Notes under the pieces: model-generated
Database searches by the model: none
What the model saw: only the letters and a program-made list of their open reading frames with translations
What the model was told of the DNA's origin: nothing
Translations under genes and position numbers: made by a program
Shown here: positions 37,701 to 43,737 of the stretch, one piece after another
How the letters are laid out: each line of letters opens with the position of its first letter
Position numbering within the stretch: the stretch's first letter is position 1
Origin: Pseudomonas chlororaphis
GTDB lineage: Bacteria > Pseudomonadota > Gammaproteobacteria > Pseudomonadales > Pseudomonadaceae
Direction: 5' to 3'
DNA length: 64,000 nt
Assembly (NCBI RefSeq): GCF_000783395.1
Contig: NZ_JSFK01000005.1
Span: forward strand, 171,531-235,530

Positions 37701-40056
37701 CGGCAATGTGCTGAACAACGACAACGATGTCGATGCCAACGACGCCAAACTGGTCACCGGTATCCGCACCGGTAGCGAAGCGGCCGGCGGTACCTTCACC
37801 AGCGTTGTCGGCGCGCAAACCTTCAACGGTTTGTACGGCACCCTGACCCTCAATACCGACGGCACTTACAGCTACGTGGTCAACAACAACCTCGCCGCCG
37901 TGCAGGCGCTGAAACTCGGTGATTCGCTGGTGGAAACCTTCACCTACCGCCTGCGCGACATCGCCGGGGCCACCGACACTGCGCAACTGAGCATTCGTAT
38001 CGACGGCGCCTGGGATGCGCCGGTCGCGGCCAACGACACCGTACTGGCCGTGGCCGATAACGGCAACGGCAACGGCGTCAACCCAAGCGGCAACGTGCTA
38101 CCCAATGACACCGACGTCGACCAGGGTGACAGCAAGACCGTCACCGGCATTCGTTTCGGCACGGAAGACGCCGGCGGCAGTCTGGCCGGAGTCACGGCTG
38201 GCACCGACAACAGCAACGGCACGCTGATCAACGGACTCTACGGGCAGTTGATCATCGGCGCCGATGGCAGCTTCACCTACAACCTCGATTCGAACAATGC
38301 GGCGGTGCTGGCTTTGGGGCCGCTGCAATTTCTCAATGAGCGCTTTACCTATCAGGTCAGCGACCGTGGCGGGCAGAACGATCTGGCGGAAATCCACATC
38401 ATCATTCGCGGGCGCAACATTGCGCCGGTGGCCAACACCGACACAGCGACGGCGATCGAGGCCGGTGGCAGCAACAACGATCAACCCGGTCTCAACCCCG
38501 GCGGCAATGTGCTGGACAACGACACCGACGCCGAAAGCGATCCGCTGTCGGTGATCGGCATTCACACCGGCACCGTCAACGCAATCGGCACGGTCGGCAG
38601 CATCGGCACCTCGTTGCGCGGGTTGTATGGCGACTTGCTGATCAATGCCGACGGCAGCTACACCTACACCGTCGACAACAACCTTGCTGCCGTACAGGCC
38701 TTGCGTCAGAGCGGCCAGACCCTGAACGAAGTGTTCACCTACACCATCGTCGATCGCTGGGGCGACACCAGTACCGCCGAATTGCGCATCACCGTCGATG
38801 GCCGTAACGATACGCCGGTCGCCGCCGATGACAGCGCCACGGCGATCGAAGCCGGAGGCGTCAACAACGGCACGCCGGGCAGCAACGCAACGGGCAACGT
38901 GCTGGACAACGATACAGACGTCGACAGCGTCGCCAATGGCGAAGGCAAACAGGTGCAAAGCGTCAGCAATCAGGCCGGCCAGTCCACCGGCGCCGGGCAA
39001 GTGTTGATCGGCCTCTACGGGCAACTGACGTTGAACGCCGATGGCAGCTACACCTACGTCATCGACAACAACAACCCCGTGGTCCAGGCCTTGCGCACGG
39101 CGGGCGAAACCCTCAGTGAAACCTTCACCTACCGCATGCTCGACGCGGCGGGCGCGACCTCGGATGCGCGTTTGACCGTGGTCATTCAGGGTGCGAACGA
39201 TGCTCCGATCGCACAAAACGACAGCGGGTTTGCCAGCGATCAGTCCCCTGCCCCGCAAACCACCGGCAACGTGCTGCCCAACGATGGCGACGTCGACGGC
39301 AACGACAGCCTGGTGGTGGTCGGCGTACGCACCGGTGCCGAAGCCGATGGCGGCACGGCCGGAGTAATCGGCCAGCCGATCATCGGTCTCTACGGCACTC
39401 TGGTGCTTAACGCCGACGGCAGTTACACCTACACCATCGACCAGAACAATCCTTCCGTACTCGCCGCCGCAGGCCTCGGGCAGATTCTGCGCGACGTGTT
39501 CACCTACACCATCAACGACCGTGCCGGCGCCAGCGATCAGGCGGAACTGGTGATCACCCTCGACATTGCCACGCCGTTCATACCGGCACCCGGCGGCAAC
39601 AACTTCGAGCGTGATCCGAACACGTTGAACCGCAACTTCCCGATTCCTGATCCACAGCCGGCAATCTTCGTCACCCCGGTGGTCGAGCGCGCCGCTGAAA
39701 TCTCCGAACTCTCGGCCTGGGGCGTCGATGGCAGCAACCTGCGGCTGGCGGCGGTCGGCGAGTTCACCAGCGAATCAGTGGGCAACGGTCTGGGCCTGGT
39801 GCCGGGGCAATTCGTCGCGCAAGCGGTGCGCACCAGCCGCCTCGAAAGCGAACTGGACCTGCTATGGATTCAGGGGCGTCAGGGCCGCACCGGTTTGAGC
39901 GCCGATGGCTTGTTGAGCGACCCGTCGCTGTTCACCTTGAACCCGGCCGACCTGACACACAGCCCGGCACACGCAGAAAAGCCTCATGAAAAACCACGGG
40001 CCAAGGGCTTCAGCGCGCAATTGCGCGATGCAGCGCAACGGCGCACGCCACGGTAA
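28744..40056 (+). CDS. Giant DUF4347/VCBS-repeat surface adhesin
   Basis: A protein of 3770 residues with no classical signal peptide. In order: an N-terminal motif L-E-P-R-I-L-F-D-G-A-A-A at residues 22-33; a DUF4347 domain at about 75-235 with M-S-H-G (His130) and Y-G-C-D-V-G (Cys173); a long run of Ig-like, DUF11-type domains to about 1855; an SdrD-B-like domain at about 1860-1985 (G-T-L-W-N-D-T); a cadherin-like domain to about 2125; eleven VCBS-type repeats from about 2128 to 3609; and a C-terminal region of 160 residues ending in a basic tail. No RTX nonapeptides are present. It is expected to be exported to the cell surface for adhesion or biofilm formation. The next gene starts 45 bases later and the following four genes form its probable exporter. 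Confidence 0.88.
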   Translation: MQDSRNGLSGAHWRPQRQSLALEPRILFDGAAASAAADQHHSDPAAPPAAVDAQVPHSTPTEGRATEPAPSAARSLLVIDSRIENRDQLVAQLPGNVTAIVVNVGEDGLAAISAALAQLGKVDSIQIMSHGAAGQFTLGNRTVSSDNIDSLGKTLEQWRNNLSQGADIQLYGCDVGAGAAGQTLVNELARWTGADVGASSNDTGSSQAGGDWTLETRVGDIDKSIAISGLAMAHFDGLLADAAPTATVSTGGSDVLLGDRFTFTVNFSNTSTQVGYAPFINLAMPVTGKDGDDGVNFISATYLGQNLISHVVTFDANGNATHPLAKDANGNFLIINAATYGMRAGDKLVVIELPFASVTNQQPVIGVQITASLSNLADTAFSNGSPDLTIRASGGFEFGNDALDNPTNDPSLIQAGTAAFVVHPTVITVSETINTPEGETATGPNYVRTLTLSATPAPGQTLTNVVITQPLPDNIQVNSITPGAGGRLTSITLHDGTVVTNAAEIAVLIAANDVYINSFTVAYDSLTGKTDTVVAFYVPEVDANGQPVINPVTGDAVTVTLGPPTASGQWVPLDPRDVTAPNTTIDFSGTGQSTQFIAKSITLLKTATMQNDIGHSGISPGDTLQYTLNLAISDYFAFGKDFFNEGQLVIRDQLSDGQTLSGTPTLTVTIDGVAQTITLVTSVVNNADGSTSMVFDIAQSLRNAFNNIRGWLNGDLAFDDTLQGAVVAVLSYSAIVGQTYKPPSGNPHPDINEGDELGNTATVDGTLLVDRFNLTGESETDGSTTTSVIPTSNVDINLVEVNNGAPPGNGELRPGDEVTFELSYDLVTGDYEQFKLTAYLPLPLFNVSGITWGSGNDVGQWALGAGNTNAGGVISVTSADGNSVVFDFGSFATNTTAGSRIVIRFTVRVGDQPFADQRSLDVLAQSSQQTTLTDRTLISSDVVAIVSVAEPVLNIKHGVVSGSNGTVTGTSGSWNPPGSTGKPFNGSVTDLSAVDGNISNIDGADRLRLVTAIENSGGGGAFDVSTSITLPSGLSFVGGSLAAANLQIYRGDGTLLVLGTDYSVSGNQITFLDAGGQASLLAGRSGTAADTSGANVVVISYDVEVSATIEASRSLQSTATLSNYASVNNGTDFTPTDLTDLASQQIAAPLISKVFADGTLDNGDSSASHTNGSDLVVGESMRYDIVITLPEGTTQNLRIEDLIPPGMRLDTSFNGGLGYQIITTRAGSGALGADFAGSVLVGGFAGIGGALGGDGVDGRWTFSVSSVSADNQTGNNTFVIRLQLVANNVIANQANVSLQNNAQLVYNDPDGDTPNGAVALDRNVALSGGQPTVTVREPTLQINQVITSTSGLGGYDQGDTVTFNITITNGNGSTDFSAFDISFLDTLPTQLSNVTLVGVLYQNGATNNGGVAFEIVGGQLRTASGANIDIAKGGSIVLQLSGIVNASAAALSNIANVASVQWTSLDGGNAGERTGVDGVLNGGTLNDYRNLSTLLIPVAQAIEISRVGGLPDTAAPNPTSATVEQVTVGEVIRYRVVVLVPEGNNPNYQVQITLANGLQFISPDALVNALRIAFISNGGLTSDANLIVGGTLNIDGNENSPEALPITADLSGLAPQGIFDPSRLTVVTNPDGSQVVTFNLGNVVNGNGNDDDLEGISIEFNVRVTNIAANIAGAQLAVTAQEIVNGAGRAVSDTVFERVVEPSFSGLDKQIVTFNPNPSGSTGNATVQLSFTQNGGLPAFDARVSDGFAGGSNYTLLSVSINGVSYGPGNLPAGISFSTSGGLSVNFDQLDVGAQIQVRYSVDLPNSTIVASSNATLTWSSLPEDFTSWGGNSVGVDGTATGERDGSAVGPNQYILRDTAGLGVITGTLWNDTASPTASATPDGAGLAGQTVTLTWAGADGRLDTTADNLQFTTVTDANGQYRFGVLPLGVFRIDVPAGLVSYPQPLGDLRVRVDSDAGTLGQITITLGDADTQSANAGYVEQNDAPVNTLPGTQNGLEDVVLNIGGIRVADVDADRDPNVNDRAISVILTVTHGTLFLGATVPGVTVSGANTASLTLTGNLADINTALASLQYLGNANFNGTDTLTVLSNDRGNYGDADGDGIPGTAADALTDTDTLQIILDAVNDNPVGVNDSATALEAGGTNNTSAGIDPRGNVLSNDTDVDIATNADQLHVVSVGPGAGIQTPVLGVTVINGLYGQLVIGSNGSYQYVVDNNNAAVQALRVSGQTLQDNFNYVLADLAGETSTATLSVTIQGANDTPQGIDDDGVAIEAGGVNNGTPGSDATGNVLTNDQDVDSAANGETRTVTGVRPVAEAGTGNFTAVSGATAIAGLYGTLTINPDGTYSYVVNNSNATVQRLSAGQQLVEFFSYRLTDTGGLDDVAQLRIVIQGANDNPVASDDAASAQAASSNGTASESNPSGNVIQFPSRPGPITQPGGNGVDQDVDANDQPSSQLLVNGVINKSEASYNPAVDVLSGVATGTTSANGTLVAGLYGTLRIGADGSFFYDVDSTNAAVQALAPGQTLTEFFTYRVTDTTGLTDTAQLVITVHGVNDPPVAQNVIAVATEAGGINNLTPGVNPSGDVTANDTDPDGDPLTVTLIKSGASGDPGTPIAVNLGGTVIAGLYGTLTIFPDGSYVYEVDNSNPDVQALRRSVDLLSERFTYTVSDGVGATPEIDTAEIIVLIRGQNDNPLANDDSGVAIEAGGLNNSQPGQDPTGNVLDNDSDVDGGEVPGDLPNYDYGETRAVSSLRTGSEAGTGTAGTLGTELRGTYGWLTLNADGSYSYRLDNSMAAVQALRAGNTLLDAFSYEVIDAAGASDRATLNITIQGRNDTPIAQNDSNTAVEAGGLNNATPGTNPSGNVLSNDSDVDGNGEVLSVIGVNQGSSVGLIGSGFNGTYGVLTLNADGSYSYVVDNLNPQVQALRNNADSLTETFTYQIRDLAGATSSATLTITVRGANDNPIASDDSAVAVEAGGTFNGTPGINPSGNVLNNDNDVDANDAKLVTGIRTGSEAAGGTFTSVVGAQTFNGLYGTLTLNTDGTYSYVVNNNLAAVQALKLGDSLVETFTYRLRDIAGATDTAQLSIRIDGAWDAPVAANDTVLAVADNGNGNGVNPSGNVLPNDTDVDQGDSKTVTGIRFGTEDAGGSLAGVTAGTDNSNGTLINGLYGQLIIGADGSFTYNLDSNNAAVLALGPLQFLNERFTYQVSDRGGQNDLAEIHIIIRGRNIAPVANTDTATAIEAGGSNNDQPGLNPGGNVLDNDTDAESDPLSVIGIHTGTVNAIGTVGSIGTSLRGLYGDLLINADGSYTYTVDNNLAAVQALRQSGQTLNEVFTYTIVDRWGDTSTAELRITVDGRNDTPVAADDSATAIEAGGVNNGTPGSNATGNVLDNDTDVDSVANGEGKQVQSVSNQAGQSTGAGQVLIGLYGQLTLNADGSYTYVIDNNNPVVQALRTAGETLSETFTYRMLDAAGATSDARLTVVIQGANDAPIAQNDSGFASDQSPAPQTTGNVLPNDGDVDGNDSLVVVGVRTGAEADGGTAGVIGQPIIGLYGTLVLNADGSYTYTIDQNNPSVLAAAGLGQILRDVFTYTINDRAGASDQAELVITLDIATPFIPAPGGNNFERDPNTLNRNFPIPDPQPAIFVTPVVERAAEISELSAWGVDGSNLRLAAVGEFTSESVGNGLGLVPGQFVAQAVRTSRLESELDLLWIQGRQGRTGLSADGLLSDPSLFTLNPADLTHSPAHAEKPHEKPRAKGFSAQLRDAAQRRTPR
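35125..39570 (+). repeat. Eleven tandem VCBS-type coding repeats
   Basis: The array inside the adhesin gene has units of about 380-480 bases. Each carries the consensus P-x-A-x-D-D at the junction, E-A-G-G-x-N-N, G-N-V-L-x-N-D-x-D-V-D, G-L-Y-G-T-L-x-L-N-A-D-G-S-Y-x-Y and a closing A-x-L-x-I-T-I-x-G-x-N-D. Units 3, 8 and 11 lack the E-A-G-G-x-N-N segment. DNA identity between units is moderate, not near-perfect, which suggests old duplication rather than recent expansion. Confidence 0.9.
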
Positions 40057-40101
40057 AGCGATCGACCTGAAGAAAAATTCGAAGAATGCAAAGGAATGAA
40101 C

Positions 40102-41640
40102 ATGCGCCTACACGCGAACCGGCTTCTCAGTACCGCCATCGCTTCTGCACTGTTGCTCAGTGCTTGCTCATCAACAGAGCCGAAACCCTCCACCGATGAA
40201 GAAAACCGTCAACGGATCATTGCCGACCAGTCACGCATGTATTCCGGTCAGGAGCCGGTCACCGCGCCGATCACCTTTTACGAAGCCGCCGCGCGGGCGC
40301 TGAAATACAACCTCGACTACCGCCTCAAACTGATGGAAAGCGCGCTGGCCTCGGACCTGCGCGATGTTTCCAGCCATGAAATGCTCCCGCGTCTGGTCGC
40401 CTCGGCCGGATACGCCGGGCGTGACAACGATTCCGGCGGCACCTCGATCGGCATCGAAGACCGTCAGGTCAGCTTGCGTCCATCGACCTCCGAAGAACGC
40501 TATCGCGAAGTCTATGGCCTGGGCCTGAGCTGGAGTCTGCTGGATTTTGGCGTCGCGTATTACCGTACCCAGCAGAAATCCGACCAGATTCTCATGGCCG
40601 AAGAGCGCCGGCGCAAAGTCGCGCAAAACGTCCTGCAAGACGTGCGCAACGCTTATTGGCGAGCGCTCGGCGCCCAGCGACTGATGCCGGAAGTCGACAA
40701 GCTGCTGATGCGCACCCACACCGCGCTGACCTCGGCCCGCCAGGCGGAAACCCGTGGCCTGCTGCCGCGTCAGGAAATCCTCGCCTATCAGCGCGCGCTG
40801 CTCGATTCGATCTACCTGCTGACCGTGCGCCGCCAGGATCTGGAGTTCGCTCAAGCCGAGCTGTCGGCGCTGATGTCGCTGCCGCCGGGTTCGAAAATGA
40901 TCCTCGCCGACATGCCCGACCCGCCGCTGCCGGAAGTGCGCCAGAGCATGGCACGGCTGGAACAGCTGTCGTTGGAGAACCGCCCGGAAATCATGGAAGA
41001 GTGGTATCGCAAGCGCGTTAACCAAAAGGATCTCGAGATCGCCAAGGCGCAGCTGTGGCCGAATGTCAGCGTCGATTTTGGCTACAAGTACGATTCCAAC
41101 AAATACCTCTACAACAACGACTGGATGAGCACCGGTCTGCAAGTGTCGATGAACCTGATTCGCTTGCTGCAACTGCCGTCGTTGAACGCGGCGGAAAAAT
41201 CCCAGAGTGAAACCGACGACACCCGGCGCGTGGCGCTGTCGATGGCGATTCTCACCCAAGTACGGGTCGGCACCCTGCGCTATCAACTGGCGCGGCAGGA
41301 GGTCGAGTTTGCCGAAGACAGTCTGCGCGTTGATCGCAGCCTGCTCGACTACGCCCAAGCGGCGAAAACCGGCGCGCTGGGTTCCGAGCTAGAAGTGATC
41401 CGTTCCGAAGGACGTTATCTGCTCTCGCGTTATCAGCGTGAAGCGGCGTTCTCCAGTGCGCAGGCCGCATGGGGGCGGATGTACAACTCGGTCGGGCTGG
41501 ACGTGCTGCCCAAGGAAATCTCGCAACACGACATCAAGACCCTGGCCCGGGAGATCCAGCGCACCTTGAACGAACAAGAACAACAACGCCTGCTCGCTGC
41601 CACTTCGCAAGGAACGCCGAATGCGCAAAATCGCCCTTGA
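40102..41640 (+). CDS. TolC-family outer-membrane lipoprotein
   Basis: A protein of 512 residues from ATG 40102; the ATG at 40096 is rejected because AAGGA abuts it, whereas 40102 has a 6-base spacing. The signal ends L-L-L-S-A-C (Cys22), so it is lipid-anchored, as in OprM/NodT-type channels. The body has the long alternating helices and strands of TolC-type exit ducts (L-G-L-S-W-S-L-L-D-F-G-V-A-Y, A-Y-W-R-A-L-G-A-Q-R, N-R-P-E-I-M-E-E). It should form the outer-membrane conduit for the giant adhesin encoded just before it. The gene overlaps the adaptor gene behind it by 20 bases. Confidence 0.87.
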   Translation: MRLHANRLLSTAIASALLLSACSSTEPKPSTDEENRQRIIADQSRMYSGQEPVTAPITFYEAAARALKYNLDYRLKLMESALASDLRDVSSHEMLPRLVASAGYAGRDNDSGGTSIGIEDRQVSLRPSTSEERYREVYGLGLSWSLLDFGVAYYRTQQKSDQILMAEERRRKVAQNVLQDVRNAYWRALGAQRLMPEVDKLLMRTHTALTSARQAETRGLLPRQEILAYQRALLDSIYLLTVRRQDLEFAQAELSALMSLPPGSKMILADMPDPPLPEVRQSMARLEQLSLENRPEIMEEWYRKRVNQKDLEIAKAQLWPNVSVDFGYKYDSNKYLYNNDWMSTGLQVSMNLIRLLQLPSLNAAEKSQSETDDTRRVALSMAILTQVRVGTLRYQLARQEVEFAEDSLRVDRSLLDYAQAAKTGALGSELEVIRSEGRYLLSRYQREAAFSSAQAAWGRMYNSVGLDVLPKEISQHDIKTLAREIQRTLNEQEQQRLLAATSQGTPNAQNRP

Positions 41641-42394
41641 GTCCCGTTTCGGGGCCCTGTTGTTGGCCAGTCTGATCCTGCCCGTCCACGCCGAAGACAG
41701 CCCGTCGGCCACAGCTCTGGAAAGCGCCAGTGCAATTCGTGTGTTGCTCGCCGCCGAACTGGAAACCACCCTCTCCAGCCAAATGGCCGGCACCTTGGGC
41801 GAACTGAAAGCCGGGTTCGGCGAACAGGTCGCCAAGTCCGAATTGCTCGCCCGTTTCAACTGCAATGAAGCCGAAGCGCGCTCGAAAGTCGCCGCAGCGG
41901 AACTGGCTATGGCCAAACAGAACCTGCAGGCCAAACAACAACTGCGCCAGCTCAACGCGGTGGGCGATATCGAAGTGTCGATGGCCAACACCGAAGTGCA
42001 AAAGGCCGACGGCGCGCGAGCCATGGGCGCGGCGCAAAGCAGTTACTGCCAGGTGCTCGCACCGTTTTCCGGGCGAGTGGCCAAGGTTTACGTCAAGCCT
42101 TACCAAACCGTTTCGGCCGGCACGCCGCTGTTCGATCTGGTCAGTGACGGTGCACTGAAGGTGCGTCTGAACGTACCGTCCAACCTGCTGAAAACCCTCA
42201 AGCCCGGCCTGCCGCTGCAGGTCAGCATCCATGAAACCGGCAAGACCTATCCGGCGCATGTCAGCGGCATCAACTCACGCGTCGATGCAGTAGCGCAAAC
42301 CGTTGAACTGGAAGCGAAGCTCGACAACAAATACCCCGACTTGATGGCCGGCATGAGCGGCACCGCGCAGTTCGAGCAAGACGCGCGCCCATGA
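41621..42394 (+). CDS. Short periplasmic adaptor (HlyD/RND membrane-fusion type)
   Basis: A protein of 257 residues, shorter than usual adaptors. A Sec signal ends near V-H-A-E-D. The sequence then shows the lipoyl half-motif (M-A-G-T-L-G-E-L-K-A-G-F-G-E-Q-V), a short helical hairpin (A-K-Q-N-L-Q-A-K-Q-Q-L), the second lipoyl half (V-L-A-P-F-S-G-R-V-A-K-V-Y-V-K) and a beta-barrel. No ATPase or pump gene is adjacent. It is translated from inside the tolC-like gene end and overlaps the next gene by ATGA, so a fixed ratio with its partners is likely. It probably links the inner-membrane parts to the TolC-like duct. Confidence 0.85.
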   Translation: MRKIALESRFGALLLASLILPVHAEDSPSATALESASAIRVLLAAELETTLSSQMAGTLGELKAGFGEQVAKSELLARFNCNEAEARSKVAAAELAMAKQNLQAKQQLRQLNAVGDIEVSMANTEVQKADGARAMGAAQSSYCQVLAPFSGRVAKVYVKPYQTVSAGTPLFDLVSDGALKVRLNVPSNLLKTLKPGLPLQVSIHETGKTYPAHVSGINSRVDAVAQTVELEAKLDNKYPDLMAGMSGTAQFEQDARP

Positions 42395-43737
42395 CCATGA
42401 ACGAGCCGTTGCCTCACCCTCACCTGCTGCTCGAACTGGATGCGCTGCGTGATAAAGCCATGGCCGCTGACTCGCTGAACAGCCTGGCGTTCAGCATGGC
42501 CAACGACCTGTACCCGCTGCTGCCCTTTCATCAGGCGCTGGTGTTCGCCCAGCGTGAGTCATCGCTGGAGCTGTTGAACGTCTCGGGGCTGTCACGGCCC
42601 AGCGAAGACTCGCCCTATCTGGTGTGGCTGCGTCGCGCCAGTCGCTGGGTCGCGGCGCAAGTACCTGGAGCTGATCCGGTGTGGCTGTCACAAGAAACCG
42701 CCAGCCCACCACCGGACATCGCCGAAGGCTGGAACGAATGGTGGCCGTCGGGGCTGTGGTGCGTTCCGGTGCAGGATCGCGACCAGCAACGGCTGGGCCT
42801 GTTGCTGCTGTTGCTGGAACAGGAACCGCCGGCGCTGTTGTGGCACCACCTCAAGGGGCTGGTCAGCACCTGGGCCTATTGCTGGTCAGCGCTGACCCGG
42901 CGCAAAGGCTTGCGGCGCTGGCGGCCCAATCGCAAACAACTTCTGCTGGTGTTGATCGTGCTCGCGGCCCTGCTGCTGTTGCCGGTGCGGCAAACGGCCT
43001 TGGCGCCGACTGAAATCGTTTCGCGGCAGGCGCAGATCATCAGCTCACCGATTGATGGCGTGATCGAAAAGATTCAGGTTCGGCCCAATCAACCGGTAGA
43101 CGCGGGCACACCCCTGTTTGCGCTGGACGAAACCACCCTGCGCAGCCGCGCTGAAGTGCTCGGCAAAGAGGTCGCAGTGGCAGATGCCGAGTTGCAGGCA
43201 GCCAGCCAAAGGGCCTTCGATAACCCGCAGAGCAAAAGCGAACTGACCTTGCTCGCCGGTCGCGCGCAACAGCGCCGCGCCGAACTGGCAGCGGTGCAGG
43301 CGCAACTGAAACGTACACAAGTGCTGTCGCCAAGAGCCGGTGTTGCCGTGTTCAGCGACCCTAATGACTGGCTGGGAAAACCGGTGGTGACCGGCGAGCG
43401 CATTCTGCAAGTGGCTGACCCGACGCAACCGGCCATGCTGATTCAACTGGCCGTGGCAGATGCCATCGCGCTGGAACCGGGCGCCGAGGTCACGCTGTTT
43501 CTCACCGCTTATCCGCTAACGCCCCTCAAGGGGCAAATTCTGGAAACCAGTTATCAGGCGCGGCCCAGCGATGAAGGTGTGGTCGCCTACCGCTTGCTCG
43601 CCAGCATTGAGGGCGCCCCGGAGCACGCACGCCTCGGCCTGCACGGCACGGCGAAGCTCTACGGCGGGCGGGTCATGCTCGGTTATTATCTGCTGCGCCG
43701 GCCCATGGCGACGCTGCGTGCCTGGAGTGGCTGGTAA
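42391..43737 (+). CDS. GAF-like/HlyD fusion adaptor protein
   Basis: A protein of 448 residues. Residues 1-165 form a soluble, probably cytoplasmic domain with the look of a divergent GAF sensor (A-L-V-F-A-Q-R, then W-C-V-P-V-Q-D-R-D-Q-Q-R-L-G-L-L-L-L). A transmembrane helix follows at 183-199. The periplasmic part then shows both HlyD lipoyl halves (I-S-S-P-I-D-G-V-I-E-K-I-Q-V-R-P-N, then V-L-S-P-R-A-G-V-A-V-F) and a long helical hairpin with A-E-L-A-A-V-Q-A-Q-L-K-R-T. An adaptor tied to a cytoplasmic sensory domain is unusual. It overlaps the previous gene by ATGA and the next by one base (TAATG). Confidence 0.82.
   Translation: MTMNEPLPHPHLLLELDALRDKAMAADSLNSLAFSMANDLYPLLPFHQALVFAQRESSLELLNVSGLSRPSEDSPYLVWLRRASRWVAAQVPGADPVWLSQETASPPPDIAEGWNEWWPSGLWCVPVQDRDQQRLGLLLLLLEQEPPALLWHHLKGLVSTWAYCWSALTRRKGLRRWRPNRKQLLLVLIVLAALLLLPVRQTALAPTEIVSRQAQIISSPIDGVIEKIQVRPNQPVDAGTPLFALDETTLRSRAEVLGKEVAVADAELQAASQRAFDNPQSKSELTLLAGRAQQRRAELAAVQAQLKRTQVLSPRAGVAVFSDPNDWLGKPVVTGERILQVADPTQPAMLIQLAVADAIALEPGAEVTLFLTAYPLTPLKGQILETSYQARPSDEGVVAYRLLASIEGAPEHARLGLHGTAKLYGGRVMLGYYLLRRPMATLRAWSGW

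Noticed and set aside
35125..39570. Regular repeats suggesting a CRISPR-like or satellite array
   Set aside because: The period is about 400 bases, the frame is open throughout and the units are VCBS protein domains.
28744..40056. LapA-type adhesin with LapG cleavage site
   Set aside because: No T-A-A-G or P-A-A-G type cleavage motif in the expected N-terminal place, no RTX repeats, and no lapB, lapC or lapE order with an ABC gene follows.
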